Positions 25,820 to 35,209 are shown, counted from the stretch's first letter. The stretch is DNA of 64,000 bases from Motiliproteus sp036964625 (GCA_036964625.1 JBALTG010000005.1:7998-71997), one strand, 5' to 3'. Notes: generated by a model from the sequence alone, not told the origin. Made by a program: numbers and translations.

Positions 25820-26824
25820 CTAGTCCGCCTGATTGCGATAAGCCCCTGGCGTGACCCCGGTCCAGCCTTTGAAAGCGCGGATAAAGGCGCCGGTTTCGGT
25901 AAAACCCACCTTCAGTGCGATCTCTGCAATGGAGCATCTCTGCTGGGTCAGGTAGTGGATGGCGCTATCGCGGCGGATCACATCTTTGATCTTCTGATAG
26001 GAGATCCCCTCATTTTTCAGCTTTTGCCGCAGGGTCTTGGGAGTCGTGTGGAGTGCCTCGGCGATCGCTTCGAAGGGCGGGTATCCCTCCTCCTCGTGGG
26101 CCTCGATCAGCAGGCGGATCTTGGTCTCGTAGCTGTCGTCATGGATCGGGTTTTCCATCAGCCCCATCGGGGAGCGCTTGATAAACGCCTCGCTGTCCTG
26201 CTCGTTCCGAATCACCGGTTGATCAAGGTAGCTGCGGCTGAAACGCAGGCTCGATTGCTCCTGGTTGAAATCCCGGGGGCAGGAAAAAAGGTACTGATAC
26301 TCCGCTTCGTGTGCCGGTGGCGGGAAGTCGAAGCCGACGTGTTTGAGTACGATCTTCTGGCCGCTCAGCCAGCAGGAGTAACGGTGCCACAGCAGCAGAA
26401 GAAACTCTGCCAGCACATGGTCCGGGTCCATCTGCGGCTGGCTGAGTTTGACCTCGATCACCACATCGCAGCCCTGTTCGATCAGACGGAGCTGGTAGCC
26501 CTTGCAGACGTAACCGTAAAACGCCATTCCCCGCTGCAGAGCATGTCGCAGGGTCGGTGCGCCCGCCATCAACAGGCTGGCGTAGAAAAAGGCGCCGATG
26601 GGGAGCGGTGGCGTGCTCATCCCCAGGTTCTCGTCGTCGAGGGCACGCCAGGTTTTTCGGATCAGGGTGGTGCATTGAGCGAAGGGTATCCGGGTGTTGG
26701 GGTCCGCGGCCAGATGTTCCGGGATGCCCGCCGCCTTCAGTAGGGGCAGGGGATCCTTGCCCTGGCGGCGAACCGAATCGGTCAGCGCGCGGACGTAGTG
26801 GCAGAGCATGGTGGGGTTCTTCAT
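25820..26824 (-). CDS. AraC family transcriptional regulator
   Basis: An intact 334-residue AraC regulator. The N-terminal two thirds match the AraC-type ligand-binding domain found in OruR-like regulators (RIPFAQCTTLIRKTWRALDDENLGM, QKIVLKHVGFDFPPPAHEAEYQYLF). The last about 90 residues are two helix-turn-helix motifs with AEALHTTPKTLRQKLKNEG and AEIALKVGFTETGAFIRAFK. The start at 26824 (MKNPTM) is chosen because the paralogue at 29117 begins the same way; an upstream start would add 17 residues. It is followed on the opposite side by decayed genes and may regulate the acyl-CoA dehydrogenase or DUF1329 genes. Confidence 0.9.
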   Translation of the reverse strand: MKNPTMLCHYVRALTDSVRRQGKDPLPLLKAAGIPEHLAADPNTRIPFAQCTTLIRKTWRALDDENLGMSTPPLPIGAFFYASLLMAGAPTLRHALQRGMAFYGYVCKGYQLRLIEQGCDVVIEVKLSQPQMDPDHVLAEFLLLLWHRYSCWLSGQKIVLKHVGFDFPPPAHEAEYQYLFSCPRDFNQEQSSLRFSRSYLDQPVIRNEQDSEAFIKRSPMGLMENPIHDDSYETKIRLLIEAHEEEGYPPFEAIAEALHTTPKTLRQKLKNEGISYQKIKDVIRRDSAIHYLTQQRCSIAEIALKVGFTETGAFIRAFKGWTGVTPGAYRNQAD

Positions 26825-26926
26825 CGCGTGGCGTCGTCCCGCAGCAGGGTGATTATTCGCCGAGAAGTTAACCATGGGGAGCGGGTGGCCGGCAACCCGG
26901 ATTAACGGGCTGCCGGTAGCTTGATG

Positions 26927-28059
26927 TTAGCGGCTCAGGCGCGCGCGGGAGATGATCTCGTTGCTGCCGGCATAGATTCGCTGCGCCCGGGAATCGGCCC
27001 AGGCGCGGGTGACCGGGTACTCCCACATGTAGCCGTAACCGCCGTGCAGCTGTACGCACTCATCGAGTACCTTGCACTGCAGGTCGGTGATGAAGAGTTT
27101 GATCTTGGCGGCTTCGACGCCGTCCAGTTGCTTGTCAAGATGCAGTTCCAGCGCGCGGTCGAGGTAGACCCGGGCGGCGGTCAGTTCGGTCTCCATCTCC
27201 GCCAGTTTGAAGCGGGTGTTCTGGAAGCTGGCGATCTCCTTGCCGAACGCCTTGCGCTGCTGCACATAATCGACGGTCTGCTCGAGGATCGACTCGGCGA
27301 CCGCCAGACCATTGACGGCGATCCGCTCCTGCGCCAGGTCGTTCATCAGGTAGTAGAACCCCTGGTTCTCCTCGCCCAGCAGGTTCTCTTTGGGAACCTT
27401 GACGTCCTGGAAAAAAGCTCGGCGGTATCGCAGGCATGGCTGCCCGCCTTATGCAATTTCTGGCCTTTCTCGAAACCCGGCATGCCGGCCTCGACGATCA
27501 GCAGGCTGACCCCCTTGGCACCCGCGGCCTTGGAGTCGGTCTTGGCGGCAACCACAACCAGGTCGGAGGTGAAGCCGTTGGTGATAAAGGTCTTGGAACC
27601 GCTGAGCAGGTAATGATCGCCCTGGTCGATGGCGCAGGTTTTAATCGCCTTGACGTCGGAACCGGCACCCGGTTCGCTCATCGCCAGCGCGCCGATCATC
27701 ACACCGCGCACCATCGCCGGCAGGTACTTCGCCTTCTGTGCCGGGCTGCCGTAATGGAGGATATATTCGCAGACGATATCGGAGTGCATCAGAAAACCGG
27801 TCAGACCCGAGACACCGGCGCGGCCGATCTCTTCGGTGACGATGGAGTTATAGCGGTAATCGCCCCCGAAAGCGCCAAACTCTTCGGGGATCTGGGGGCA
27901 GATCATGCCCTGTTCGCCCGCTTTGATCCAGAAGGCCTTGGGTACGAACTTTTGCTTCTCCCAGGTTTCGTGATGGGGGACGACCTCCTATAGGATAAAC
28001 TTGCGCACGGTATCGCGGAACAGCTCCATGTTGGCATCAAAAAGGGTTCTTGGGATCAT
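26927..28059 (-). pseudogene. Acyl-CoA dehydrogenase, inactivated by nonsense and frameshift
   Basis: A full-length acyl-CoA dehydrogenase gene (about 377 codons) with two lesions. The start MIPRTLFDANMELFRDTVRKF runs into a TAG (complement of 27988-27990) where a Glu codon is expected, then continues EVVPHHETWEKQKF and the FAD-binding region (MSEPGAGSDV, GSKTFITNG). At an A6 run (27411-27416) the frame is lost in the CDTAELFF segment and resumes as QDVKVPKENLLG to IYAGSNEI. It oxidises acyl-CoA to enoyl-CoA in intact relatives. The nonsense codon argues that this is true decay rather than a base-calling problem alone. It is similar to the intact paralogue at 36248. Confidence 0.85.
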
Positions 28060-28064
28060 CGTAC

Positions 28065-28088
28065 TCTCCGTCTCCGTCTCCGTCTCTG
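28065..28088. repeat. Hexanucleotide tandem repeat, 3.8 units of TCTCCG
   Basis: TCTCCG occurs three times in a row (28065-28082) followed by TCTCTG. On the minus strand this gives repeated CGGAGA units ending 5 bases before the acyl-CoA dehydrogenase start at 28059, so the repeat is a chain of Shine-Dalgarno-like sequences. Confidence 0.85.
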
Positions 28089-28219
28089 TTTTGTTTTTAG
28101 CGATCTTTGGCCGCGGGTCGTTGAATCAGTATCCGGGCTTTGGCGGCGGATATCTTTGGCGATATCTGCCTATCAATATGGCTTGTTTGAGCTGTTTTGT
28201 GGCGGAATGGAGAGGGTGA

Positions 28220-29120
28220 ATGGCGGGCGTCTGCATCGTCTTGACCGAGGCTGTCTATGGCACCAGCGTGATGCTGGCACGGGATATCCTTTACAGTGCC
28301 AGCTTGCGGCCGGGGGGGTAATCGGGGCCCGCCTTTCCGGTCTGCAATGCCAGTATCGATGGCCAGCCGGTGGCCTCCTACTCGGGGATGCCGCTGTCCT
28401 GCGATTCCCGCCTCGATGATGAGACCCAGCGGGATCTGGTGGTGTTGGCCCATTTTTGGGGCGATGCCGACCGGTTGCTGGCTGGCCCAGGCCGGGTTGC
28501 TCGATGGTCGCGAAGCGACCAGCTACTGGCGTTGCCAGGATGATTATCGGCGGCGCTTTCCGGCGGTGAACTGGTGCTTCGAAAGGCTGATCACCGAAAG
28601 CGCCAACCTGTGCTGCGCCGCCGGCGCCAGTGCCATGAATGACCTGTTGCTGCACCAGGTCAACCGGCTATGCGGTGCCAAGGTGGCCAGCGGTATCAGC
28701 CGCGATATCATGTTCGATATGCGTCGGGCCTACGATTTCACCCCGCTGGGGTTTGGTGGTTATAAGCAGCACGGCGACCGTGCCATCGAACAGGTGCAAC
28801 AGTGGCTGGAAAGCCATTACCCCGAGCAGTTAGTACTGGCCGAGGTTGCGCGCCGACACGGCATGAGCCTGCGTAATTTTGCCCGCCGCTTTGTCGCGGC
28901 GACCGGCGAAAAGCCGCTGGCCTATCTGCAGCGGATCCGGGTAGACGTGGCGCGGAACCTGCTGATACACAGCGATAAGCCTATCCAGCAGATTGCGCTG
29001 GCGGTCGGCTACCAGGACAGCAGCTATTTCTGTCGCCAATTTCGCCTGCAAACCCGGTTGACCCCGGCCGTCTACCGACGCCACTACCGGTTGTCGGAGG
29101 AGCGGCCGGCGGACACCTAG
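28220..29120 (+). pseudogene. GlxA-type AraC regulator (DJ-1/PfpI + HTH), frameshifted
   Basis: A GlxA-like regulator with a broken N-terminal amidase-like domain. It starts MAGVCIVLTEAVYGTS, loses frame near a G7 run (28312-28318), continues in another frame as FPVCNASIDGQPVASYSGMP and LVVLAHFWGDADR, then after what looks like a small deletion near 28475 reads WLAQAGLLDGREATSYW. From there the frame is open to the end, with the AraC HTH domain intact (HGMSLRNFARRF, IQQIALAVGYQDSSYFCRQF). Two lesions make function unlikely. It overlaps the convergent AraC gene by 4 bp. Confidence 0.8.
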
Positions 29121-30130
29121 TCGTCGCTGTCTGCCCGATTGCGGTACGCGCCGGGTGTTACCCCGGTCCAGCCTTTAAAGGCGCGGATAAAGGCGCCGGT
29201 TTCGGTAAAGCCGGCTTTCATCGCGATATCGGCGATGGAGCAGGTTTGCTGGGTCAGGTGGTGGATGGCGATATCCCGCCGGATCACGTCCTTGATCTTC
29301 TGGTAGGTGATCCCCTCGGTTTTGAGTTTCTGGCGCAGGGTCTTGGGGGTCATATGCAGGCCATCGGCGATCAAATCAAATGTCGGGAACCCCTCGCTGG
29401 CATTGGATTCGATCTGCAGCCGTATCTTGGTGCCGTAGCTGTTGTCGTCAACCGGGTTGAGCAGCAGGTCTGTCGGGGTTCGACGCACATAATCCTTAAA
29501 GTCAGCGGCATTCTTGATCACCGGTAGGTCAAGGTAGTGGCGACTGAAGCGAAAACTCAACATCGGTTGGTCAAAGTCCCGGGGGGCGGGAAATATGTGC
29601 TGATACTCGTATTCGTGGGCGGTGGGGGCGAAATCAAAGCCGACATGTTTGAGGACGATATTCTGGCCGGTCAGCCAGCAGGCAAACCGGTGCCAGCCAC
29701 ACAGGATGAATTCGGCAAACAGATGGTCGGGGTCCAGCTCGGGCTGTTTGAGTATGGCTTCGAATTGAACCTCGCCGTTGACTTCGGTCAGGTGCATCGC
29801 GTAGGCATCGTTAACATACTGATAAAAGCCCATCCCCATCGCCAGTGCCGTTTTCAGGGTAGGGCAGCCCATCATCAGATTACCGGCATAATAAAACGCG
29901 CCGATCGGTAGCGGGGCTGCAGACAGACCATAATTCTCATCATTCAGGCCGCGCCAGACTTTTCGCACCAGCTTGGCGTAGTTTTCGTAGGGAATGCGGG
30001 CTTTAACATCCTTGGTTGCGTCCGTTGGAATTCCGGCCTGATGAAGCAGAAGCTCGCAGTTCAGCCCCTGTTTTTCAGCGGCGCGAAGGATGGCGTGGAC
30101 ATAATGACAGCTGATCGTTGGATTCTTCAT
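29117..30130 (-). CDS. AraC family transcriptional regulator
   Basis: A 337-residue AraC regulator and close paralogue of the one at 25820, sharing the start MKNPT, the GQNIVLKHVGFDF block and the C-terminus FIRAFKGWTGVTPGAYRNRAD. The N-terminal domain is the AraC-type ligand-binding domain; the C-terminal HTH pair is complete. It is divergent from the acyl-CoA synthetase at 30451 across 320 bp, so it most likely regulates that gene. A third copy of the C-terminal end survives as a relic at 22602. Confidence 0.92.
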   Translation of the reverse strand: MKNPTISCHYVHAILRAAEKQGLNCELLLHQAGIPTDATKDVKARIPYENYAKLVRKVWRGLNDENYGLSAAPLPIGAFYYAGNLMMGCPTLKTALAMGMGFYQYVNDAYAMHLTEVNGEVQFEAILKQPELDPDHLFAEFILCGWHRFACWLTGQNIVLKHVGFDFAPTAHEYEYQHIFPAPRDFDQPMLSFRFSRHYLDLPVIKNAADFKDYVRRTPTDLLLNPVDDNSYGTKIRLQIESNASEGFPTFDLIADGLHMTPKTLRQKLKTEGITYQKIKDVIRRDIAIHHLTQQTCSIADIAMKAGFTETGAFIRAFKGWTGVTPGAYRNRADSDD

Positions 30131-30450
30131 GCTGATGGCTGACCGTTGATCTATGTGACATGTTTTGGCGAGTTAAGCGTCTGACTATCAGCCGCTTATT
30201 GTTAAAAAAGTTAAGCATGATCGAGCGCTAATTGAAAGCGATCAGCGCAGAATCTGTGCCAGTGCTGGCATGCGCCATTAAGGGTTCAAAATGTCAATGC
30301 AGAGGTGGGTTTTGGTCATTGAGGGGCGGGGTGGCGGGGGCTAGTATCGGGGCATCAGGTTGGGGCGCAGCCAGTCGTACCACTGGCGCCAGCGTTGGGG
30401 CTGCCCCAGCGATTACTTCTACAATAAACATAATCCATTCCGAGGTTTTT
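30131..30450. promoter_or_regulatory. Divergent intergenic region with G-quadruplex-type tract
   Basis: The 320 bp between the AraC gene and the acyl-CoA synthetase contain five runs of at least four G on the plus strand within 43 bases (30323-30326, 30328-30331, 30336-30340, 30349-30352, 30362-30365). Such spacing fits a potential G-quadruplex. The AT-rich part near 30180-30230 probably holds the promoters. A frame open from 30232 into the synthetase has no good start signal here. Confidence 0.5.
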
Positions 30451-32016
30451 ATGCATCTAACTCAAGCGATTCAGCGCAATGCGCAAACGAAGGGAGGTCA
30501 TACGGCGCTGCAGTGTGGCGAGTTGAGCCGTACCTGGTCAGAGGTCGAGGGCCGTGTTGCCCGGCTGGCTGGGGCGCTGCAGTCACGCGGTGTCGAGCCC
30601 GGTGAGCGGGTGGCGATGCTGGCGCTCAATTCCGATCGTTACTACGAATACTACTATGCGGTGCCCTGGGCGGGCGCGGTGCTGGTGCCGCTGAATATTC
30701 GCTGGTCGGTGAAGGAGAATCTGTACTCGCTCAATGATTCCGGCGCTACCGTGCTGTTTGTCGACGATATGTTCCAGGATGTCGGTCAGCAGCTGTTTGA
30801 ACTCAGCGATACGCTCAAGCTGGTGATCTATACCGGCGACGGCGAGACGCCGCAGGGGATGCTCAATTACGAGCAGTTGATCGCCGAGGCTGAGCCGGTC
30901 AGCGCGTCTGAGTGCGACACCGGCGAGATGGCGGGCATCTTCTATACCGGCGGTACCACCGGTTTCCCCAAGGGGGTGATGCTGTCGCATCAGAATATCT
31001 GGACCAGCACTTTTTCGGCCATGGTGGATTTTGATCTTCATCGGCGTGCGGACGCGGTGGTGCTGCACGCGGCACCGATGTTTCACCTGGCCTGCGGGAC
31101 GATGCTCTGGTCCTCCACCATCGGCGGGGTGACCCAGACCTTTGTGCCGGCGTTTGAGTCCGGTCGGGTATTGAAAATCATCGAGCAGGAGCGGGTCACC
31201 GATACATTGCTGGTGCCGACCATGGTGTCGATGCTGTTGGCTTCGGACGCGCTGGCGGGTTGTGATGTCAGCTCGCTCAAACAGGTTGTCTACGGCGCGT
31301 CGCCGATGCCCGAGGGGACGCTGCTGGAGGCGATGGAGAAGATGCCCTCGGTCGGATTCTGTCAGGCCTACGGTCAGACGGAGCTGTCGCCTATTGCCAC
31401 GATTTTGGCACCCGAATATCATGTGCTGGAAGGGCCTAAGGCCGGCAAGATCCGCGCGGCAGGACGCGCGGGTTATTGTGTGACGCTCGAGATTCGAGCT
31501 GCCGACGGCAAGGCGTTACCGGCAGGTACGGTCGGTGAGGTGGCCGTCAAAGGGCCCAATACCATGATGGGCTACTGGAACAACCCCGAGCAGACGGCGA
31601 AAACCCTGATCGATGGCTGGGTGATGACCGGCGATGCCGGCTACCTGGATGACGATGGTTTCCTGTTTCTGGTCGATCGGATCAAGGATATGATCGTGAC
31701 AGGCGGCGAGAACGTGTTCTCGGCCGAGGTCGAGAGTGCCGTCTCCAAGCACCCGGCGGTGCATGAGGTGGTGGTAATCGGTATCCCCAGTGAGCAGTGG
31801 GGGGAGTCGGTGCATGCCATCGTCCGTCTGAAGCCGGGCGAGAGTGTTGAGGAAGTGGATATTGTCAATTTCTGCCGCGAGGAGATCGCCGGTTACAAGG
31901 TGCCCCGCTCGGTCGAGTTCCGCCAGGAGCCGTTCCCGATAACCGGTGCCGGCAAGCTGCGCAAAAACTCGCTACGTGATCCGTACTGGGAAGGTAAGGA
32001 TCGCAAGATCAACTGA
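30451..32016 (+). CDS. Long-chain-type acyl-CoA synthetase (AMP-binding)
   Basis: A 521-residue ANL ligase. The P-loop is FYTGGTTGFPKGVMLSH, the adenine-binding region QAYGQTELSP, then MTGDAGYLDDDGFLFLVDRIKDMIVTGGENVFSAEVE, and the C-terminal catalytic lysine in TGAGKLRKNSLR. These are features of fatty-acyl or related carboxylate-CoA ligases. It activates a free acid for beta-oxidation; the operon starting at 33061 could process the product. ATG 30451 is taken because homology begins at once (HLTQAIQRNA); the ribosome site (GAGG) is weak. Regulation by the divergent AraC protein is likely. Confidence 0.93.
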   Translation: MHLTQAIQRNAQTKGGHTALQCGELSRTWSEVEGRVARLAGALQSRGVEPGERVAMLALNSDRYYEYYYAVPWAGAVLVPLNIRWSVKENLYSLNDSGATVLFVDDMFQDVGQQLFELSDTLKLVIYTGDGETPQGMLNYEQLIAEAEPVSASECDTGEMAGIFYTGGTTGFPKGVMLSHQNIWTSTFSAMVDFDLHRRADAVVLHAAPMFHLACGTMLWSSTIGGVTQTFVPAFESGRVLKIIEQERVTDTLLVPTMVSMLLASDALAGCDVSSLKQVVYGASPMPEGTLLEAMEKMPSVGFCQAYGQTELSPIATILAPEYHVLEGPKAGKIRAAGRAGYCVTLEIRAADGKALPAGTVGEVAVKGPNTMMGYWNNPEQTAKTLIDGWVMTGDAGYLDDDGFLFLVDRIKDMIVTGGENVFSAEVESAVSKHPAVHEVVVIGIPSEQWGESVHAIVRLKPGESVEEVDIVNFCREEIAGYKVPRSVEFRQEPFPITGAGKLRKNSLRDPYWEGKDRKIN

Positions 32017-32293
32017 TCTGTTTTCGGCAGTACCAACCACTTCGGTGACTGTGCCGACTAAGCCCCCGGCGGTCTCTCCTTTGGCATTGGCCAACGACCA
32101 ATGCTGGCCGCGTAAATTTAAGCAACTCCGCGCATTTGCGCCAGATTTTACGTGGCGACGGAGCGGACAGGCAGGGTGGCTGTGTGTCCGCCGGGTTAAG
32201 CGTTGTCACCTCCCGGATCGGGTCAAATAACCCCGCGGGGACTCTCCCGGCTCAACATATAATGATAAGAGTGAAGCCAAGCAGAGGCTTTGC

Positions 32294-32536
32294 ATGTCGC
32301 GACTACTCTCCCCCTTCATCGGGCTGTTGAACCGGCTCTCCTACATCAGTCTGCAGATTGCCGCTGCCGCCGAGCAGCGAACCGCCGTCGCCGAAGAGAT
32401 CGATCGCAACATCGTCTCGATCAGCACCCTGGGACAGCAAACCGCCGACGGCGCCCGCGATACCTCCCAGGCCAGCCAAGAGGTATCCCGGTTAGCACAA
32501 TCGCTATCGAAGCTGGTGAGTGGTTTTAAGGTGTAA
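32294..32536 (+). pseudogene. Methyl-accepting chemotaxis protein C-terminal fragment
   Basis: An 80-codon frame that reads like the last coil of a chemoreceptor: QIAAAAEQRTAVAEEIDRNI, then QQTADGARDTSQASQEVSRL and a final LVSGFKV. The sensor, membrane segments and signalling hairpin tip are absent. It has an ATG and a weak AGAGG upstream, so a short protein could be made, but a truncation relic is most likely. A terminator follows directly. The 277 bp before it hold no recognised gene. Confidence 0.75.
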
Positions 32537-32559
32537 ACGGATTCAGACCTGGAGTGATG

Positions 32560-32585
32560 AAGGGGCTATCGCAGCCCCTTTTTTT
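32560..32585 (+). terminator. Rho-independent terminator
   Basis: AAGGGGCT (32560-32567), loop ATCGC, AGCCCCTT (32573-32580) followed by a seven-T run. It is placed 24 bp after the chemoreceptor fragment and was probably its original terminator. Confidence 0.88.
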
Positions 32586-33060
32586 CAGTAAGGGTTAGAC
32601 CGGCTCCGCGCCATCTCCTAGCGCCGGAGCCATAACCCGCGGATTGATACCGCGGCGTTTTTCTGCGTTGTCGCGTTCACCGCTGCTACGCGACTTGGTC
32701 GAACTGCGGTTCTTCTCGAGCAGGGTTTAGCTCCAGTTAAAACAATGCCACGCACTGATACGGCTTGGCCGGTGCCGGTCTTGCTGCCTATGTTTTCTCT
32801 GTTCGGTGGCGGTCTTCAGGCGGGCCATTGAACTCTGTTGTACCGATCGGCCTGTTGTGGCTGTCCGTTTGGTGCATTTTGCAGCGGTTCGATGGCCGTT
32901 TCGATGGGAAGGTATTGGTAATTTTTTGGTTTGTTTCGGACATTGTTGCCATGGCTGAGTTGGTCGAGACTAGCGATACAAGAAACAGCCGTTGCCTGGA
33001 TAGGGTGAAAATGTAACGAACCAGGGTTGGCTAGCCTGCTATCGATAGTGAGGAAAAATA
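32586..33060. other. Intergenic region with a possible coding remnant
   Basis: On the minus strand a start-less frame of 43 codons ends at 32595 and contains EKRRGINPRVMAPALGDG, which looks like the end of a lost protein. No other gene is evident. AGTGAGG precedes the SDR start at 33061. Confidence 0.35.
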
Positions 33061-33981
33061 ATGAGCGATATTCGTTTTGACGAAAAGGTAGTGATTGTAA
33101 CGGGCGCCGGTGGCGGTCTGGGTCGGGCTTACGCCCTGGAGTTCGCCAAGCGCGGTGCCCGCGTGGTGGTTAACGACCTGGGTGGCAGTGGTTCGGGCGA
33201 AGGTGCCAGCGCTTCTGCCGCCGACAAGGTGGTTGCAGAGATCCAGGCGTTCGGTGGCGATGCGGTCGCCAACTACGACTCGGTCGAAGAGGGCGAGAAG
33301 GTCGTCCAGACCGCGATCGATAACTACGGTCGTATCGATGTGTTGATCAACAACGCCGGTATCCTGCGTGACTCCAGCTTCGCCAAGATGCAGGACAAGG
33401 ATTGGGAGCTGGTCTACAAGGTCCACGTCGATGGTGCCTACAAGGTCACCAAGGCGGCCTGGCCGCACATGCTCAAGCAGGGTTTCGGTCGCATCATCTT
33501 CACCACCTCTGCCGCCGGTATCTACGGTAACTTCGGCCAGGCTAACTACAGCTCGGCTAAATCTGCACTGCTGGGCTTGGGTAAGACGCTGGCCGTGGAA
33601 GGCGGCCGTAAGAATGTCCTGTCAAACGTGATCGCGCCGATCGCCGGTTCGCGTCTGACCGAAACGATCTGGCCGGAAGATGTGCTCAAGGCGACCAGCC
33701 CCGATTACGTCGTGCCTCTGGCTGTCAAGCTCTGTGCCGAGGAGAGCAAGGAGAACGGTGGGGTGTTTGAGGTGGGTGCCAGCTGGTTTGCCAAGATCCG
33801 TACCGAACGGAGCAAGGGGGTGGCCTTTGGTATCGAAAACCCCGTGACTGCCGAGCAGCTTACCGAGCGTTGGGATGAAGTCTGTGATTTCACCGATGCC
33901 AAGCCCGCCGAAAGCATCCTCAGCACCTTCAACGCCGTCGGCGAAATGGTTGGTATCGACCTGCTCAACGCCAAGAAATAG
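33061..33981 (+). CDS. MFE-2-like (3R)-hydroxyacyl-CoA dehydrogenase, SDR family
   Basis: A 306-residue SDR of the type found as the dehydrogenase domain of peroxisomal multifunctional enzyme 2. TGAGGGLG at 14-21 binds NAD, NDLGGSGSGEG follows as in that family, NNAG is at 97-100, and Ser150, Tyr163 and Lys167 form the active site. The C-terminal extension (GVFEVGASWFAKIRTERSKG) is also family-typical. It would oxidise (3R)-hydroxyacyl-CoA to 3-ketoacyl-CoA. It is the first gene of a five-gene operon with an SCP-x-like thiolase, two MaoC proteins and an acyl-CoA dehydrogenase, which supports beta-oxidation of a branched or bulky acyl chain. Confidence 0.9.
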   Translation: MSDIRFDEKVVIVTGAGGGLGRAYALEFAKRGARVVVNDLGGSGSGEGASASAADKVVAEIQAFGGDAVANYDSVEEGEKVVQTAIDNYGRIDVLINNAGILRDSSFAKMQDKDWELVYKVHVDGAYKVTKAAWPHMLKQGFGRIIFTTSAAGIYGNFGQANYSSAKSALLGLGKTLAVEGGRKNVLSNVIAPIAGSRLTETIWPEDVLKATSPDYVVPLAVKLCAEESKENGGVFEVGASWFAKIRTERSKGVAFGIENPVTAEQLTERWDEVCDFTDAKPAESILSTFNAVGEMVGIDLLNAKK

Positions 33982-34019
33982 ATCCGGCTTTTCAAAAACA
34001 ACAGTACAGGAGAGTTTCA

Positions 34020-35198
34020 ATGGCAAATGCACGCATTGCCGGTGTCGGCATGGTCAAGTTCGCAAAGCCCGGACGGCACGAGCCTTACCGGGTGATGGCA
34101 TCCAAGGCGATCAATACGGCACTCAAGGATGCCGGTATCGGCTACGATTTGGTTCAACAGGCCTACGCCAGTTACATCTACGGCGACAGCACCTGTGGCC
34201 AGCACGCCCTCTACGATGTCGGTATGACCGGTATTCCGGTGATCAACGTCAACAATAACTGTTCATCCGGCTCCTCGGCACTGTTTTTGGCCCGTCAGGC
34301 GGTAGAGTCCGGTGCCGTCGAGTGTGCCTTGGCATTTGGCTTCGAGGAGATGCAGCCCGGCGCTCTGGGCAGCCATTGGGATGACCGTGAGTCGCCCTTC
34401 GGCCCGATGCTAGAGTCGCTGGATAAAGCCGCCCCCGATGCGCCCCAGGGCCCTCTGGCACTGCGGTTGTTCGGTCAGGCAGGGACCCACTATGTCGAGA
34501 AGTACGATGCCAACCCGAATATCTTCGGCAAGGTGTCGGTCAAGACCCGTAGTCACGCGATAATGAACCCCTACTCGCTGTTTGATACCCCGCTGACGCT
34601 GGACGAGGTGATGAACGCGCCGACCATCTTCGCGCCTTACCTGACGCGTCTGATGGCTTGCCCGCCGACCTGTGGTGGTGCTGCGGTGATCGTCTGTAGC
34701 GAGGCCTTTGCCAAGAAACATGGCGTCAGCGCCGGGGTCGAGATCGTCGGTCAGTCGATGGCCACCGACCTGGCCAACACTTGGGACAACCCGATCGATC
34801 TGATCGGTGCCAAGATGACTGCCAAGGCAGCCCGTGAAGTCTACGAGCAGGCCGGTATGGGACCGGAGGATGTTCAGGTGGTGGAGCTGCACGACTGCTT
34901 TACCCCGAATGAGGTCATTACCTATGAAGGGCTGGGGCTGTGCGGAGAAGGTGAGGCCGAGAAGTTCATCAACGACGGCGACAACACCTACGGTGGCAAG
35001 TTCGTGGTCAATCCGTCGGGTGGCCTGATGTCCAAGGGGCACCCGATTGGCGCGAGTGGCCTGGCCCAGGCTACCGAGCTGGTCTGGCACCTGCGTGGTA
35101 CCGCCGGCGAGCGTCAGGTTAAGGATGCGCGTGTTGCGCTGCAGCACAATCTGGGTCTGGGTGGCGCCGCAGTCGTTACGATGTATCGCAAGGTTTAA
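34020..35198 (+). CDS. SCP-x-like thiolase (lipid-transfer protein family)
   Basis: A 392-residue thiolase-fold protein of the SCP-x/lipid-transfer group. The nucleophile is Cys81 in NNNCSSGSSAL, the catalytic His lies in SKGHPIGASG, and the C-terminus has LQHNLGLGGAAVVTMY, where type II thiolases have a second Cys. The group cleaves 3-ketoacyl-CoA with alpha-methyl branches or sterol side chains; related Ltp proteins act as aldolases with a DUF35 partner, but no DUF35 gene lies here, and the retained Cys favours thiolysis. It follows the SDR by 38 bp with AGGAGAG before the ATG. Confidence 0.9.
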   Translation: MANARIAGVGMVKFAKPGRHEPYRVMASKAINTALKDAGIGYDLVQQAYASYIYGDSTCGQHALYDVGMTGIPVINVNNNCSSGSSALFLARQAVESGAVECALAFGFEEMQPGALGSHWDDRESPFGPMLESLDKAAPDAPQGPLALRLFGQAGTHYVEKYDANPNIFGKVSVKTRSHAIMNPYSLFDTPLTLDEVMNAPTIFAPYLTRLMACPPTCGGAAVIVCSEAFAKKHGVSAGVEIVGQSMATDLANTWDNPIDLIGAKMTAKAAREVYEQAGMGPEDVQVVELHDCFTPNEVITYEGLGLCGEGEAEKFINDGDNTYGGKFVVNPSGGLMSKGHPIGASGLAQATELVWHLRGTAGERQVKDARVALQHNLGLGGAAVVTMYRKV

Positions 35199-35209
35199 TT
35201 GGCGCCACG

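Noticed and set aside
25955..26743. Plus-strand open frame of 262 codons opposite the AraC gene
   Set aside because: The minus-strand AraC protein has complete HTH and ligand domains and a close paralogue; the plus-strand reading has no family resemblance.
28065..28088. CRISPR-like short repeats
   Set aside because: The hexamers are directly adjacent with no spacers; it is a simple microsatellite. No CRISPR array was found elsewhere in the window.
30583..31422. Minus-strand open frame of 279 codons within the acyl-CoA synthetase
   Set aside because: Antisense shadow of a well-supported ANL ligase; rich in His/Arg/Gln as expected for reverse reading of GC-rich codons.
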